A stretch of DNA of 64,000 bases from NCBI RefSeq assembly GCF_021375795.1, contig NZ_JAEIOI010000001.1, positions 1,488,001 through 1,552,000 of the forward strand, in the 5' to 3' direction. Of this stretch, positions 10,944-20,915 are shown piece after piece (position 1 is the first letter of the stretch; the number at the start of each line of letters is the position of its first letter). Both the position numbers and the translations under genes were made by a program. Below the pieces are notes generated by a model. The model saw nothing but the letters and a program-made list of their open reading frames with translations, made no database searches and was not told where the DNA came from. This DNA comes from Pseudomonas anguilliseptica (GTDB lineage Bacteria; Pseudomonadota; Gammaproteobacteria; Pseudomonadales; Pseudomonadaceae).

Positions 10944-11525
10944 TCAGGGTTGCAGAGGTTGCTCGCGGGCCTGGCGACGCTCCAGAGCTTGGCGCTGCAG
11001 GATATGCCGGGCGAGCAGCTGACGTTGGGCATCGCTCAGGACTTCGAATTCCGCACCGATTTCAAATTGTTGCGACGGTAGTGGGCGGCAGTGCACCACC
11101 TTGGCCCGCAGCAGCAGGCCTAGTGCTTGCGGCATCAGCACCATCTTTACCGCCAGGTGCGCGCCGGCGGCCACCGGCTGGCTGTTGTTGAAACTGACGC
11201 CGCCCTCGGACAGGCTGACCTTGCGTGGCGCACCGATGTCGCGCAGCAGGCTCTGCGCTACGGCCTGGCCGAGCAGGTCGATGCGTTTGTTGATCACCTT
11301 GAGGTAGTTGGCCAGGGTGCGATCGCGTTCGCTGATGTGCCGCAGCAAATGCTGCGACTCAAAGTCCATCAGGTGCAGATCGCTGAGCAGGTTGAACAGC
11401 GGCGAGCTGTCGTGAAGCGCATCACTGGCCAGGGCTTCAGCCCCGGATAGCTGGGTGAATTCCAGTGCGATCGTATCGTCGATACGATAATATTCGCGGC
11501 GGTCATCTTCATCTTGAGTCGGCAT
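10944..11525 (-). CDS. PilZ domain protein
   Basis: A 193-residue cytoplasmic protein. It opens with RREYYRI at residues 9-15, which fits the RxxxR c-di-GMP-binding motif, although here it stands at the extreme N-terminus and is separated by a helical insert from KVSLSEGGVSF, the S-x-x-G motif of PilZ domains. The arrangement suggests a split PilZ domain, or a PilZ domain whose RxxxR belongs to an N-terminal extension. ATG 11525 is chosen because the upstream extension is low-complexity and unlike the family. The gene is divergent from lolC. Confidence 0.75.
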   Translation of the reverse strand: MPTQDEDDRREYYRIDDTIALEFTQLSGAEALASDALHDSSPLFNLLSDLHLMDFESQHLLRHISERDRTLANYLKVINKRIDLLGQAVAQSLLRDIGAPRKVSLSEGGVSFNNSQPVAAGAHLAVKMVLMPQALGLLLRAKVVHCRPLPSQQFEIGAEFEVLSDAQRQLLARHILQRQALERRQAREQPLQP

Positions 11526-11617
11526 GGCGAACCCATGGCAGCAGTAGTGGTCAGAGTGTAAGGCTGCTCGCCAAGCCCCCACAAGGACGTTTCTTTTTCC
11601 CTCGAATCAGCCCCGAC

Positions 11618-12868
11618 ATGTTCAGACCTCTGTTCGTATTTATTGGTACGCGCTACACGCGGGCCAAACGTCGCAACCACTTTGTATCCTTTATCTCCCT
11701 GACATCGATGATCGGGCTGGCACTGGGTGTGCTGGTGATGATCCTGGTGCTCTCTGTGATGAATGGCTTCGACCATGAGATGCGCACCCGCGTGCTCGGC
11801 ATGGTGCCGCACGCCACGGTGGAAAGCGCCACGCCGATCAAGGACTGGCGCAGCCTGGCCGAACGGGCGCAAAGCAATCCGCAGGTGCTGGCTGTTGCGC
11901 CGTTCAGCCAGATGCAGGGCCTGCTGACCAACGATGGTAAAGTGCAGAAAGTGCTGATCAATGCGGTCGATCCGCTGGAAGAGTCCAAGGTTTCGATCAT
12001 CGGCAATTTCTTCGAGCAGGGCCGTCTGGAAGACCTGCAATCCGGCGAGTTCGGCATGGTGCTGGGCGATAAGGCCGCCACTAAGCTCGGCGTCGGTCTG
12101 GGGGATAAGGTCACCTTCGTCGCCCCGGAAGTCACTGTTACTCCAGCCGGCATGTTCCCACGGCTCAAGCGCTTTACCGTGGTGGGCATATTCCATGTCG
12201 GCGCGGGCGAGATCGACGGCCATCTGGCTCTGACCCATGTGCAGGACCTGGCACGCTTGCAGCGCTGGCAGGCTGATCAGGTCCAGGGCATTCGCCTGAA
12301 ATTTGCTGATCTGTTTGAAGCTCCTCGCACTGCCTGGGCGCTGGCGCAGACGTTGGGTGAGGGCGACTACTACGCCCGCGACTGGACCCGCACCCATGGC
12401 AACCTCTACCAAGCGATTCGCATGGAGAAGGCGATGATTGGCTTGCTGTTGCTGCTGATCGTTGCAGTCGCTGCGTTCAACATCATCTCCACCTTGGTCA
12501 TGGTGGTTACTGACAAGAAGGGTGATATCGCCATTCTGCGCACCTTGGGGGCGACGCCGCGGCAGATCATGGCGATCTTTATGGTACAGGGCACGGTGAT
12601 TGGCGTGTTTGGCACGGCGATTGGTGCTGTGCTGGGTTGTCTGGCCGCCTTGAATATCAGCAGCGCGATTGCCGCGTTGGAAGGGCTGTTGGGGATCAAG
12701 TTTCTCAATGCCGATGTGTACTTCATTGATTACCTGCCCTCGCAGCTGATGCTGGCAGACGTGCTGCTGGTCTGCGGTGCGGCATTGATCCTAAGTTTCT
12801 TCGCCACCCTGTATCCGGCCTGGCGCGCAGCGCGTACCCAGCCTGCGGAGGCTCTGCGTTATGAATGA
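11618..12868 (+). CDS. lolC: lipoprotein-releasing ABC transporter permease LolC
   Basis: Inner-membrane subunit of the LolCDE complex that extracts outer-membrane lipoproteins and hands them to LolA. The 416-residue protein has the expected FtsX/MacB topology: one helix near residue 25-50, a large periplasmic domain (about 50-270) and three C-terminal helices. It begins [22 protein letters not shown]. The start lacks a clear ribosome-binding site, but the conserved N-terminus fixes it at 11618. It overlaps lolD by 8 bp. It is about the same length as, and closely similar to, the LolE homologue encoded after lolD. Confidence 0.94.
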   Translation: MFRPLFVFIGTRYTRAKRRNHFVSFISLTSMIGLALGVLVMILVLSVMNGFDHEMRTRVLGMVPHATVESATPIKDWRSLAERAQSNPQVLAVAPFSQMQGLLTNDGKVQKVLINAVDPLEESKVSIIGNFFEQGRLEDLQSGEFGMVLGDKAATKLGVGLGDKVTFVAPEVTVTPAGMFPRLKRFTVVGIFHVGAGEIDGHLALTHVQDLARLQRWQADQVQGIRLKFADLFEAPRTAWALAQTLGEGDYYARDWTRTHGNLYQAIRMEKAMIGLLLLLIVAVAAFNIISTLVMVVTDKKGDIAILRTLGATPRQIMAIFMVQGTVIGVFGTAIGAVLGCLAALNISSAIAALEGLLGIKFLNADVYFIDYLPSQLMLADVLLVCGAALILSFFATLYPAWRAARTQPAEALRYE

Positions 12869-13574
12869 TCAGGTTATGAGTGATTCGGTTATGCAAGATC
12901 GTGCAGTGTTGAGTTGTCGCAACCTCGGTAAAAGCTATGACGAAGGCCCGCAATCGGTAGTGGTGCTGCAGGATCTGCAGCTGGAGCTGCACCCTGGTGA
13001 GCGCGTGGCGATTGTCGGCAGCTCCGGCTCGGGCAAGAGCACCTTGCTGAATATGCTCGGCGGTCTGGATACACCGAGCACCGGCAGCGTCTGGCTGGCG
13101 GGTGAGGAGTTGTCGGCGCTGAATGAAAAGCAACGCGGCCTGCTGCGTAACCGCGCCCTGGGTTTCGTTTACCAGTTCCACCACCTGCTTCCGGAATTTA
13201 CCGCGCTGGAAAACGTGTGCATGCCGCTGCTGATTGGCCGCACGCCGATCAGCGAAGCGCGCCAGCGTGCCACCGCACTGTTGGAGCGAGTCGGCCTTGG
13301 TCATCGTCTGGCGCACAAACCGGCCGAACTCTCCGGTGGTGAGCGCCAGCGGGTGGCGATTGCCCGTGCGCTGGTCAATCAGCCGGGCCTGGTGCTGCTC
13401 GATGAACCCACCGGCAACCTCGATCATCACACCGCGCAGGGCATTCAAGACCTGATGAAGGAGCTGAGCAGCTCGTCGCAAACCGCCTTTCTGGTGGTGA
13501 CCCACGACATGGCCCTGGCCCAGCAGATGGACCGCATCCTGCGCCTGGAAGACGGCAAGCTGGTGGCTGCCTGA
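12861..13574 (+). CDS. lolD: lipoprotein-releasing ABC transporter ATPase LolD
   Basis: The 237-residue ATPase that drives LolCDE. Walker [10 protein letters not shown] is at residues 53-61, the Q-loop glutamine at 105, the signature LSGGE at 157-161 and Walker B with catalytic glutamate (LLDEP) at 179-183. The first ATG overlaps lolC by 8 bp and has GGAGG nine bases upstream; later ATGs at 12879 and 12891 are possible starts. Its stop shares one base with the start of lolE. Confidence 0.95.
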   Translation: MNDQVMSDSVMQDRAVLSCRNLGKSYDEGPQSVVVLQDLQLELHPGERVAIVGSSGSGKSTLLNMLGGLDTPSTGSVWLAGEELSALNEKQRGLLRNRALGFVYQFHHLLPEFTALENVCMPLLIGRTPISEARQRATALLERVGLGHRLAHKPAELSGGERQRVAIARALVNQPGLVLLDEPTGNLDHHTAQGIQDLMKELSSSSQTAFLVVTHDMALAQQMDRILRLEDGKLVAA

Positions 13575-14818
13575 TGTTTCGCCCGCTGAGTATCTTTATC
13601 GGTATCCGCTACACCGGGGCCAAGCGGCGCAACCACTTCATCTCGTTTATTTCGATGACCTCGATGATCGGCCTGGCGCTCGGTGTGCTGGTGATGATCG
13701 TGGTGTTGTCGGTGATGAACGGCTTCCAGAAGGAAATGAGCACGCGCATTCTCGGTATGGTGCCGCACGCCAGCATTGCTGGCAGTCAGCCGCTGGATGA
13801 TTGGCAGCAGGTCGCGGCCGCCGCGAAGAAGCATCCGCAGGTGCTTGCAGCGGTGCCGTTTGCCGAACTGGAAGGCATGCTTTCGATGCGTGGGGCGATG
13901 CAGCCGGTGCAGTTGCATGGCATCGACCCGGCGCTGGAGCCGCAGGTGTCGATTATCGACAAGCATATGCAGCAAGGCCGACTGAGCGATTTGCGTGAGG
14001 GCGAGTTTGGCGTGGTGCTGGGCGAGATCACCGCGCGGCGCTTTCAGCTTCGAGTGGGCGATAAGCTGGCGTTGATCGTGCCGGAGCTGAGCAGTGTGCC
14101 GGGTGGTATCAGCCCTCGTATGCAGCGCCTTAATGTGGTCGGCATCTTCAAGGTTGGCGCCGAGCTGGACAGTTCGCTGGCGCTGATTCACGTCGCCGAT
14201 GCCGCGCATATCCAGCGCATGCAGCCCGGTCAGGTGCAGAGCGTGCGTCTGAAGCTGAAAGACCTTTACCAGGCCCCGCAAGTGGCTGCGCAGATCGTCA
14301 GCGAGTTGGGCGCCGGTTACAACGCCAGTGACTGGACCCTGACCCAGGGCAGCCTGTTCAGCGCGATGAAAATGGAAAAGACCATGATTGGTTTGTTGCT
14401 GCTGCTGATCGTAGCGGTGGCTGCGTTCAATATCATTGCCACGTTGATCATGGTGGTGGCGGACAAAGGCGCAGATATCGCCATCTTGCGTACCCTGGGG
14501 GCTACGCCAGGGCAGATCATGGGCATCTTTATGGTGCAGGGCACCGTGATCGGCGCCATTGGTACGTTGATTGGTGCGGTGCTGGGTATTCTGGCGGCGC
14601 TCAACGTCAGCCAGTTGGTAGGCTGGATCGAGCGTCTGAGTGGGCAGCAGGTGATGAGTTCGGACGTCTACTTCATCAGTAACCTGCCATCGGAGTTGCT
14701 GTTATCCGATGTACTGCTGATTTGTGGTGCGGCCTTTACCCTGAGCTTTCTGGCTACCGTTTATCCATCCTGGCGAGCATCACGCATTCAACCTGCTGAG
14801 GCGCTGCGTTACGAATAA
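13574..14818 (+). CDS. lolE: lipoprotein-releasing ABC transporter permease LolE
   Basis: Second permease subunit of LolCDE, 414 residues, with the same layout as LolC: N-terminal helix, periplasmic domain and three C-terminal helices with a [15 protein letters not shown] segment identical in both. The two proteins share MFRPL--FIG-RYT-AKRRNHF at the start, so the permease genes clearly arose by duplication around lolD. Assignment of C and E is by gene order as in E. coli. A bidirectional terminator follows the stop. Confidence 0.93.
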   Translation: MFRPLSIFIGIRYTGAKRRNHFISFISMTSMIGLALGVLVMIVVLSVMNGFQKEMSTRILGMVPHASIAGSQPLDDWQQVAAAAKKHPQVLAAVPFAELEGMLSMRGAMQPVQLHGIDPALEPQVSIIDKHMQQGRLSDLREGEFGVVLGEITARRFQLRVGDKLALIVPELSSVPGGISPRMQRLNVVGIFKVGAELDSSLALIHVADAAHIQRMQPGQVQSVRLKLKDLYQAPQVAAQIVSELGAGYNASDWTLTQGSLFSAMKMEKTMIGLLLLLIVAVAAFNIIATLIMVVADKGADIAILRTLGATPGQIMGIFMVQGTVIGAIGTLIGAVLGILAALNVSQLVGWIERLSGQQVMSSDVYFISNLPSELLLSDVLLICGAAFTLSFLATVYPSWRASRIQPAEALRYE

Positions 14819-14830
14819 GCTACGTTGGCA

Positions 14831-14869
14831 GAAACAAAAAGCCGTTACTCAGTAACGGCTTTTTGTTTC
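14831..14869. terminator. bidirectional terminator between lolE and the DUF2062 gene
   Basis: An 18-bp perfect inverted repeat (14831-14848 with 14852-14869, core GCCGTTAC/GTAACGGC) flanked by A5 and T5 runs separates two convergent genes. The stop codon of the DUF2062 gene begins within its last bases. Confidence 0.92.
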
Positions 14870-15401
14870 AGTGTTGTATGTCTTGCTGCCGACGTTTTTC
14901 CTGGCGTTTGCGCCAGTTATGCCGCACCCACCAGCGCCAGTAGGCGTTGGTGCCCAAATAGCCGATCAGGGCGAGCAGTAAGCCCAACACCAGAGAGCCT
15001 AGATAGAGGGGTTGCCAATGGGTTTGCAGAACATGGCCGACCCAGCTGAGGGTGATCTGATCGGGCATTTGCAGGGTGGGCGTGCCCATCAACCAGGCGC
15101 CAAACTTGTAACTGCAATAGAACACCGGCGGCATGGTGATCGGGTTGGTTAGCCAGACCAAGCCAATGGAAATCGGCAGGTTACCGCGTGCGGGGATGGC
15201 CACAGCAGCTGCGGCGGCCATTTGCATGGGCATCGGGATCATTGCCCAGAACAGACCAATTGCCATGGCGCGTGACACCGAGTGGCGGTTGAGGTGCCAG
15301 AGATTGGGGTCGTGAATCAGGTTGCCAAGAAAGCGCAGGGATTTATTCGCTTTGATGCTATCCGGGTGAGGCATATAGCGCTTGAATAGACGACGCGGCA
15401 T
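14868..15401 (-). CDS. DUF2062 inner-membrane protein
   Basis: A 177-residue protein with two or three membrane helices (around residues 45-75, 75-100 and 130-150) and a basic C-terminal tail. The segments SVSRAMAIGLFWAMIPMPMQM and WLTNPITMPPVFYCSYKFG match the DUF2062 family. The biochemical role is unknown; in P. aeruginosa it sits between the lol and comEC genes as here. It is convergent with lolE and divergent from comEC. Confidence 0.85.
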   Translation of the reverse strand: MPRRLFKRYMPHPDSIKANKSLRFLGNLIHDPNLWHLNRHSVSRAMAIGLFWAMIPMPMQMAAAAAVAIPARGNLPISIGLVWLTNPITMPPVFYCSYKFGAWLMGTPTLQMPDQITLSWVGHVLQTHWQPLYLGSLVLGLLLALIGYLGTNAYWRWWVRHNWRKRQEKRRQQDIQH

Positions 15402-15532
15402 GAATTTTCTCTGGCAGGAAACGCCAAAATAGTATGCACGCTTTGCCTGTCGGCTGCCCCGGCTGGTTGTGTCAGGACATTATGTAGGGGCGAGGTGGCA
15501 GCTCGCTGGTACATGACTCATGGAGCGAGTCT

Positions 15533-17758
15533 ATGCGCGTAGGACTTCTGGCGTTGCTGGCGGGGTTGCTGGCGTTGCGCTTTCTTCCGCAGCTGCCGCC
15601 GACCTGGTTGCTGACCCTGTTGCCGGTCGTCGGCCTGATGCTACTGCCGTTTCGCAGTTATCCACTTGCCCTGTTTCTGTTCGGCTTTACCTGGGCCTGC
15701 GTAAGCGCGCAGGGGGCACTGGATGATCGCCTGGCGCGGCAACTGGATGGGCGAACCCTGTGGCTGCAAGGGCAGGTGGTGGGTTTGCCAGAGGTCGCCG
15801 ATGGCGTGGTGCGTTTTCAATTGCACCAGCCCAGTTCGCGGCGCGCCAAGTTACCTGCGCGTTTGCGGCTGTCTTGGTATGGCGGCCCCGAGATACGTGC
15901 CGGTGAAACCTGGCGGCTGGCAGTGCGGCTCAAGCGTCCCCATGGTCTGGTCAACCCGCAAGCCTTCGACTACGAAGCCTGGCTGCTGACGCAGCGTATC
16001 GGTGCCACAGGTGCGGTGAAGAGTGGTGAGCGCTTATCGCCGGCTCATGGTGCCGGCGCATGGCGTGATCAGCTGCGTCAGCATCTGTTGGCCACCCCGG
16101 CAAAAGGACGTGAGGGTGCGCTGGCGGCCCTGGTGCTCGGCGATGATTCGGGCCTGTCGAGTGCCGATTGGCAGATGTTGCAGAACACCGGCACGGTGCA
16201 TCTGATGGTGATTTCCGGCCAGCATATTGGTTTGCTGGCGACGCTGCTTTATGGCCTGGTGGCGGGCTTGGCACGCCTGGGGTGGTGGCCGCGCCGCTGG
16301 CCTTGGCTGCCTTGTGCATGCGCTCTGGCGTTCATCGGTGCGCTGGCCTACGGCGTGCTGGCCGGGTTTGCCGTGCCGGTGCAGCGTGCCTGTGTGATGG
16401 TCGGGTTGGTGCTGCTCTGGCGTTGGCGCTTTCGCCACCTGGGGGTGTGGCTACCGGTATTGCTGGCCTTGCTGGCGGTGCTTGTGTGGGAACCACTGGC
16501 CAGCCTGCAGGCAGGGTTCTGGCTGTCGTTTGGCGCGGTGATGCTGCTGATCCTGATCTTCAGCGCACGCCTGGGCGCCTGGTCCTGGTGGCAGACGTTA
16601 TGGCGCGCGCAGTGGGCGATGGCGATTGGTTTGCTGCCATTGTTGCTGGCCCTTGGTCTGCCGGTCAGCGCCAGTGGCCCGTTGGCCAATTTGCTGGCTG
16701 TACCTGTGGTGGGTCTGTTGGTGGTGCCGCTGGCACTACTCGGTACCCTGTTGCTGGGTGTACCCGGAGTGGGCGCGACGCTGCTCTGGTTTGCTGGCTG
16801 GCTGCTGGATCTGCTGTTTGCATGGTTGATACATCTGGCCCAGTGGCTGCCTGCCTGGTTGCCCAGTGATCTGCCATTCTGGGCCTGGCTGCTGGTGGCG
16901 CTGGGTGCGCTGTTACTGCTGATGCCTGCTGCTCTACCGCTGCGTAGCCTGGGTGGATTGCTGTTGTTGCCGCTGTTATTCAGCCCGCAGCAACGACCTC
17001 CTGAGGGGATGGCCGACGTGTGGATGCTGGATGTCGGTCAGGGCCTGGCAGTGCTGGTGCGCACTCAGGAACATGAGCTGTTGTATGACGCCGGACCGCG
17101 CTTTGGTGAGTTCGATACCGGCGAACGGGTGGTACTGCCATCGCTGCGCGCGCTGGATGTGCGTGGTCTTGATCTGCTGTTGATTAGCCATGCCGATAAC
17201 GATCATGCCGGTGGCGCTGTCGCTATCCAGCGTGGCTTGCCGGTCAGCCAGGTGCGCAGTGGTGAGCCCGATAAACTGGCGGCTGTACTGCAGGCTCAAG
17301 CCTGTATCAGCGGGCAGCGCTGGCAGTGGGATGGTGTGCAATTCAGTACCTGGCGCTGGGATGGCGCGAGCGATGGCAACCAAGCCTCCTGCGTACTGCG
17401 CATCGAGGCCAATGGGGAGCGCCTGTGGCTGACCGGTGACATCGATAGCCAGGCCGAGCGCGCATTGCTCAGCAGTGGTCTGGTTTTACCAGCAGAGTGG
17501 TTGCTGGCACCGCACCATGGCAGTCGCAGTTCATCCTCGGCAGCGTTCCTGGCAAAGGTTGGCCCCACAGCTGCGCTGGTTTCCCGGGGTGCGCACAATG
17601 CCTTTGGCCATCCGCATGTCGAGGTTGTCGAGCGTTACCGGGCGCTGGATGCGCAGTTGTATGACAGCGTTGTGCATGGTGCCGTGCGGATTCGCCTGGG
17701 CGCGTTCGAGCCCGCGCAGGGTTTGCGTGATCACGCACGCTTTTGGCGGGAAAAATGA
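15533..17758 (+). CDS. comEC: DNA internalization competence protein ComEC/Rec2
   Basis: A 741-residue polytopic membrane protein that forms the inner-membrane channel for transforming DNA. N-terminal helices are followed by a soluble region (about 50-160), a competence domain with many helices (about 200-490), and a C-terminal metallo-beta-lactamase domain with DVGQG near residue 500 and HADNDHAGG near 553. The metal motif is intact, so the protein may be active. The 131-bp gap before it holds nothing I can name. Start ATG 15533 has GGAG upstream. Confidence 0.93.
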   Translation: MRVGLLALLAGLLALRFLPQLPPTWLLTLLPVVGLMLLPFRSYPLALFLFGFTWACVSAQGALDDRLARQLDGRTLWLQGQVVGLPEVADGVVRFQLHQPSSRRAKLPARLRLSWYGGPEIRAGETWRLAVRLKRPHGLVNPQAFDYEAWLLTQRIGATGAVKSGERLSPAHGAGAWRDQLRQHLLATPAKGREGALAALVLGDDSGLSSADWQMLQNTGTVHLMVISGQHIGLLATLLYGLVAGLARLGWWPRRWPWLPCACALAFIGALAYGVLAGFAVPVQRACVMVGLVLLWRWRFRHLGVWLPVLLALLAVLVWEPLASLQAGFWLSFGAVMLLILIFSARLGAWSWWQTLWRAQWAMAIGLLPLLLALGLPVSASGPLANLLAVPVVGLLVVPLALLGTLLLGVPGVGATLLWFAGWLLDLLFAWLIHLAQWLPAWLPSDLPFWAWLLVALGALLLLMPAALPLRSLGGLLLLPLLFSPQQRPPEGMADVWMLDVGQGLAVLVRTQEHELLYDAGPRFGEFDTGERVVLPSLRALDVRGLDLLLISHADNDHAGGAVAIQRGLPVSQVRSGEPDKLAAVLQAQACISGQRWQWDGVQFSTWRWDGASDGNQASCVLRIEANGERLWLTGDIDSQAERALLSSGLVLPAEWLLAPHHGSRSSSSAAFLAKVGPTAALVSRGAHNAFGHPHVEVVERYRALDAQLYDSVVHGAVRIRLGAFEPAQGLRDHARFWREK

Positions 17759-17830
17759 GAACGGCAGCGGTCGGCGAGGCCGCGACCCTATGCTAGAGTG
17801 GCGCCACTTTTGTGAAGGGGATCTGCCACC

Positions 17831-18463
17831 GTGTGGGAACTGGTCAAAGCTGGCGGCTGGATGATGCTGCCAATCATTCTGTGTTCTATCGCGGCTGCCG
17901 GCATTATTGCCGAGCGCCTGTGGACGTTGCGGCCGAGCCGTATCACCCCACCCAACCTGCTGGGGCAGGTGTGGAAGTGGATAAAAGAGAAAAAGCTCAA
18001 TAATCAAAAGCTCAAGGAACTACGCGCCAACTCGCCGCTCGGACAAATCCTTGCAGCTGGTCTGGCAAACTCCAAGCATGGTCGCGAGATCATGAAGGAG
18101 TGCATCCAGGAAGCCGCAGCGCGAGTCATTCATGACCTGGAGCGCTACCTGAATGCTCTGGGCACCATTGCCGGTATCGCGCCGCTGCTGGGTTTGCTCG
18201 GCACCGTACTTGGCATGATCGAAATTTTTAGCTCGTTCATGGGCTCGGGCATGGCCAATGCATCCTTGCTCGCTGGCGGCATTTCCAAAGCGCTGATCAC
18301 TACGGCGGCGGGCTTGATGGTGGCTATTCCGGCACTGTTCTTCCACCGCTATCTGCAACGCCGCGTCGATGAACTGGTGGTAGGCATGGAGCAGGAGGCG
18401 ATTCGCCTGGTGGAAGTGGTGCAGGGTGATCGTGATGTCGACCTGGGTGAGGACAAGGCGTGA
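17831..18463 (+). CDS. exbB: ExbB/TolQ family proton channel protein
   Basis: A 210-residue inner-membrane protein of the MotA/TolQ/ExbB family, with a first helix at residues 9-30 and two further helices around 110-130 and 150-175 (GTIAGIAPLLGLLGTVLGM is the family signature). With ExbD it converts proton motive force into movement of a TonB-like partner. No tonB gene is nearby, so the partner is unknown. GTG start with a purine-rich stretch nine bases upstream. GTGA overlap with exbD. Confidence 0.9.
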   Translation: MWELVKAGGWMMLPIILCSIAAAGIIAERLWTLRPSRITPPNLLGQVWKWIKEKKLNNQKLKELRANSPLGQILAAGLANSKHGREIMKECIQEAAARVIHDLERYLNALGTIAGIAPLLGLLGTVLGMIEIFSSFMGSGMANASLLAGGISKALITTAAGLMVAIPALFFHRYLQRRVDELVVGMEQEAIRLVEVVQGDRDVDLGEDKA

Positions 18464-18888
18464 AATTCCGGCGCAAACCGCGGGAGAACGTCGAGATCAA
18501 CCTGGCCTCGTTGATCGACGTGGTGTTTATCCTGCTGCTGTTCTTCGTGGTTACCACCACCTTCACCCGCGAAACCCAGCTCAAGGTTGATCTGCCGGAG
18601 GCGACCACTGGCACGCCGCCCGAGCAGACTGAACTGAAGCAGCTGGAAATCCTGATTGCCGCTGACGGCAGCTACTCGCTGAATGCCAAACAGTTGCTGA
18701 AAAGCGATCTGGAAAGCCTGATGGCTGCGCTGCAGAAAGAGTCGAAAGGCGATAACAGCCTGCCGCTGATCATCAGCGCCGATGCCAAGGCCCAGCATCA
18801 GGCGGTGATTACCGCAATGGATGCGGCCGGCAAGCTGGGTTTTGCTCATCTGCGTATGACCACCATTGAGGCGCAGGCCGCGCCTTGA
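18460..18888 (+). CDS. exbD: ExbD/TolR family biopolymer transport protein
   Basis: A 142-residue protein with a short cytoplasmic N-terminus, one membrane helix (residues 17-38) carrying the essential acidic residue Asp20 in SLIDVVF, and a periplasmic domain. It starts with GTG inside the exbB stop. The next gene, lpxK, begins 13 bp downstream, so exbBD and the lipid A, KDO and MurB genes appear to be in one transcript. Confidence 0.9.
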   Translation: MKFRRKPRENVEINLASLIDVVFILLLFFVVTTTFTRETQLKVDLPEATTGTPPEQTELKQLEILIAADGSYSLNAKQLLKSDLESLMAALQKESKGDNSLPLIISADAKAQHQAVITAMDAAGKLGFAHLRMTTIEAQAAP

Positions 18889-18901
18889 GGTTTGTGCACT
18901 G

Positions 18902-19903
18902 ATGAGTCTGGCTGAGCGCATCACCGCTGCCTGGTACGCCGGGCATCCGGCATTGAGCCTGTTGCGTCCGCTGGAGTGGCTGTACCGCGCCGTGGTACAG
19001 CGCAAACGCGCGCGGTTCCTAGCGGGTGAAGGCGTGATCTACCGTGCTCCCGTGCCAGTCGTGGTGGTCGGCAATATCACCGTTGGTGGTACCGGCAAGA
19101 CCCCGATGATTCTCTGGTTGATCGAGCATTGTCGCCGCCAAGGGCTGCGCGTCGGTGTGGTCAGCCGTGGTTATGGCGCGCAGCCGCCGCAGCTGCCCTG
19201 GCGCGTGCAGGCTGATCAGGCCGCCAGCGTGGCCGGTGATGAGCCGCTGCTGATTGTGCAGCGCAGCGGTGTGCCGCTGATGATTGATCCTGATCGTGGG
19301 CGAGCCGTAGCGGCTTTGCTGGCGGCCGAGCCGCTGGATCTGATCCTCAGTGACGACGGCCTGCAGCATTACCGCCTGGCCCGCGATCTCGAGCTGGTAC
19401 TGATCGATGCTGCGCGCGGCCTGGGTAATCGCCATTGCCTACCGGCCGGCCCGTTGCGTGAGCCGGCCGAGCGCCTGCTGAGCGTGGATGCGCTGTTGTA
19501 TAACGGGGCATCCAGCGATTTGCAGGATGGCTACGGCTTTACCCTGCAGCCACGTTGTTTGGTCAACTTGCGCAGTGGCGAGCAGCAACCGCTCAGCCAC
19601 TTCCCGGCCGGCCAGGCCCTGCATGCGGTTGCCGGTATTGGCAACCCGCAGCGTTTCTTCAACACCCTCGAAGGGCTACACTGGCGGTCTGTCGCGCATG
19701 CCTTTGCCGACCATGCGCCGTACAGCGCCGAGTTGCTGAATTTCAGCCCGGCGCTACCGGTGCTGATGACGGAAAAGGATGCGGTCAAGTGCCGTGCCTT
19801 TGCGGCTGATGATTGGTGGTACCTGGCGGTGGATGCCGAGCCTTCGGCTGCGTTTGTCGTCTGGTTTGATCAGCAATTGCAGCGCCTTGTGCCGCGCGCC
19901 TGA
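18902..19903 (+). CDS. lpxK: tetraacyldisaccharide 4'-kinase
   Basis: Phosphorylates the 4' position of the lipid A disaccharide at the inner membrane. The 333-residue protein has the LpxK P-loop [13 protein letters not shown] (residues 56-68), unusual in lying after an N-terminal membrane-associated helix, and the [15 protein letters not shown] segment typical of the family. ATG 18902 is preferred over the upstream in-frame start because [12 protein letters not shown] fits the family N-terminus. Confidence 0.95.
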   Translation: MSLAERITAAWYAGHPALSLLRPLEWLYRAVVQRKRARFLAGEGVIYRAPVPVVVVGNITVGGTGKTPMILWLIEHCRRQGLRVGVVSRGYGAQPPQLPWRVQADQAASVAGDEPLLIVQRSGVPLMIDPDRGRAVAALLAAEPLDLILSDDGLQHYRLARDLELVLIDAARGLGNRHCLPAGPLREPAERLLSVDALLYNGASSDLQDGYGFTLQPRCLVNLRSGEQQPLSHFPAGQALHAVAGIGNPQRFFNTLEGLHWRSVAHAFADHAPYSAELLNFSPALPVLMTEKDAVKCRAFAADDWWYLAVDAEPSAAFVVWFDQQLQRLVPRA

Positions 19904-19964
19904 CTGTTCTGATTATTCGGCGGCCTTGTCCGCCCCAGTTGCTGCTTCCTATCAAGGATTTCCC

Positions 19965-20150
19965 ATGGACCCGAAACTGCTCGACATTCTCGCTTGCCCA
20001 TTGTGCAAGGGGCCGCTGAAGCTCGCCGCTGACAAGAGCGAGCTGGTCTGCAAGGCCGACGCACTGGCTTTCCTGGTGCGCGATGGCATCCCGGTGATGC
20101 TGGAAAGCGAAGCCCGAACCCTCAACGTCGACGAGCGCCTGGACAAGTAA
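19965..20150 (+). CDS. Trm112-like protein (YcaR family)
   Basis: A 61-residue protein beginning [18 protein letters not shown] with the CPLC zinc-ribbon-like start and [10 protein letters not shown] in the second half. These are the features of the Trm112/YcaR family, usually encoded between lpxK and kdsB. Function in bacteria is uncertain; Trm112 in eukaryotes activates methyltransferases. The stop is followed directly by the ATG of kdsB. Confidence 0.9.
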   Translation: MDPKLLDILACPLCKGPLKLAADKSELVCKADALAFLVRDGIPVMLESEARTLNVDERLDK

Positions 20151-20915
20151 ATGAGCACTGCCTTTACCGTTGTGATTCCGGCGCGCTTTGCCTCCAGCCG
20201 CCTGCCGGGTAAGCCGCTGCAGGATATTGCCGGCAAACCGATGATTCAGCACGTCTGGGAGCAGGCGTGCAAAAGCAGCGCCCAACAGGTGGTCGTCGCT
20301 ACCGACGATGCGCGCATCGTTGAGGCGTGTCAGGGCTTTGGTGCGCAGGTTGTGTTGACCCGCGTCGATCACAACTCAGGTACCGACCGCCTGGCCGAAG
20401 TGGCCACGGCTCTGGGCCTGGCGGCTGATGCCATCGTGGTCAACGTGCAGGGCGATGAGCCGCTGATTCCGCCGGTAATCATTGATCAGGTCGCTGCCAA
20501 TCTGGCGGCCAATCCACAGGCGGCCATCGCCACCCTGGCCGAACCGATTGAGGATGTGCAGGCGCTGTTCAACCCCAATGTGGTCAAGGTGGTCAGCGAC
20601 AAGACCGGCCTGGCTTTGACCTTCAGCCGCGCGCCGCTGGCCTGGGCGCGCGATGCCTTTGCCAAGAGTCGTGATGAGCTGCCCGCCGGCGTGCCGTATC
20701 GCCGTCACATTGGCATTTACGCCTACCGTGCGCAGTTTCTGCATGACTTCGTTGCCTGGGGCCCGTGCTGGCTGGAAGACACCGAGTGCCTGGAGCAGCT
20801 GCGTGCGCTCTGGCATGGCGTGCGTATCCACGTTGCCGATGCCCTGCAAGCGCCACCTGCGGGGGTCGACACACCGGAAGACCTGGAGCGGGTTCGTCGC
20901 CTGCTGGGGGCCTGA
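20151..20915 (+). CDS. kdsB: 3-deoxy-manno-octulosonate cytidylyltransferase
   Basis: Activates KDO as CMP-KDO for lipopolysaccharide inner-core synthesis. The 254-residue protein has the nucleotidyltransferase start [16 protein letters not shown] (residues 8-23), TDDARI, and [10 protein letters not shown] near residue 100, all conserved in KdsB. It begins immediately after the Trm112-like stop and shares one base with the phosphatase gene. Confidence 0.96.
   Translation: MSTAFTVVIPARFASSRLPGKPLQDIAGKPMIQHVWEQACKSSAQQVVVATDDARIVEACQGFGAQVVLTRVDHNSGTDRLAEVATALGLAADAIVVNVQGDEPLIPPVIIDQVAANLAANPQAAIATLAEPIEDVQALFNPNVVKVVSDKTGLALTFSRAPLAWARDAFAKSRDELPAGVPYRRHIGIYAYRAQFLHDFVAWGPCWLEDTECLEQLRALWHGVRIHVADALQAPPAGVDTPEDLERVRRLLGA

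Noticed and set aside
11618..14818. lolC/lolE similarity considered as a recent tandem duplication
   Set aside because: The C-D-E order with diverged permeases is the normal lol operon layout.
15480..15510. Small GC inverted repeat before comEC considered as a REP element
   Set aside because: It lacks the REP core sequence and is only about 5 bp in the stem.
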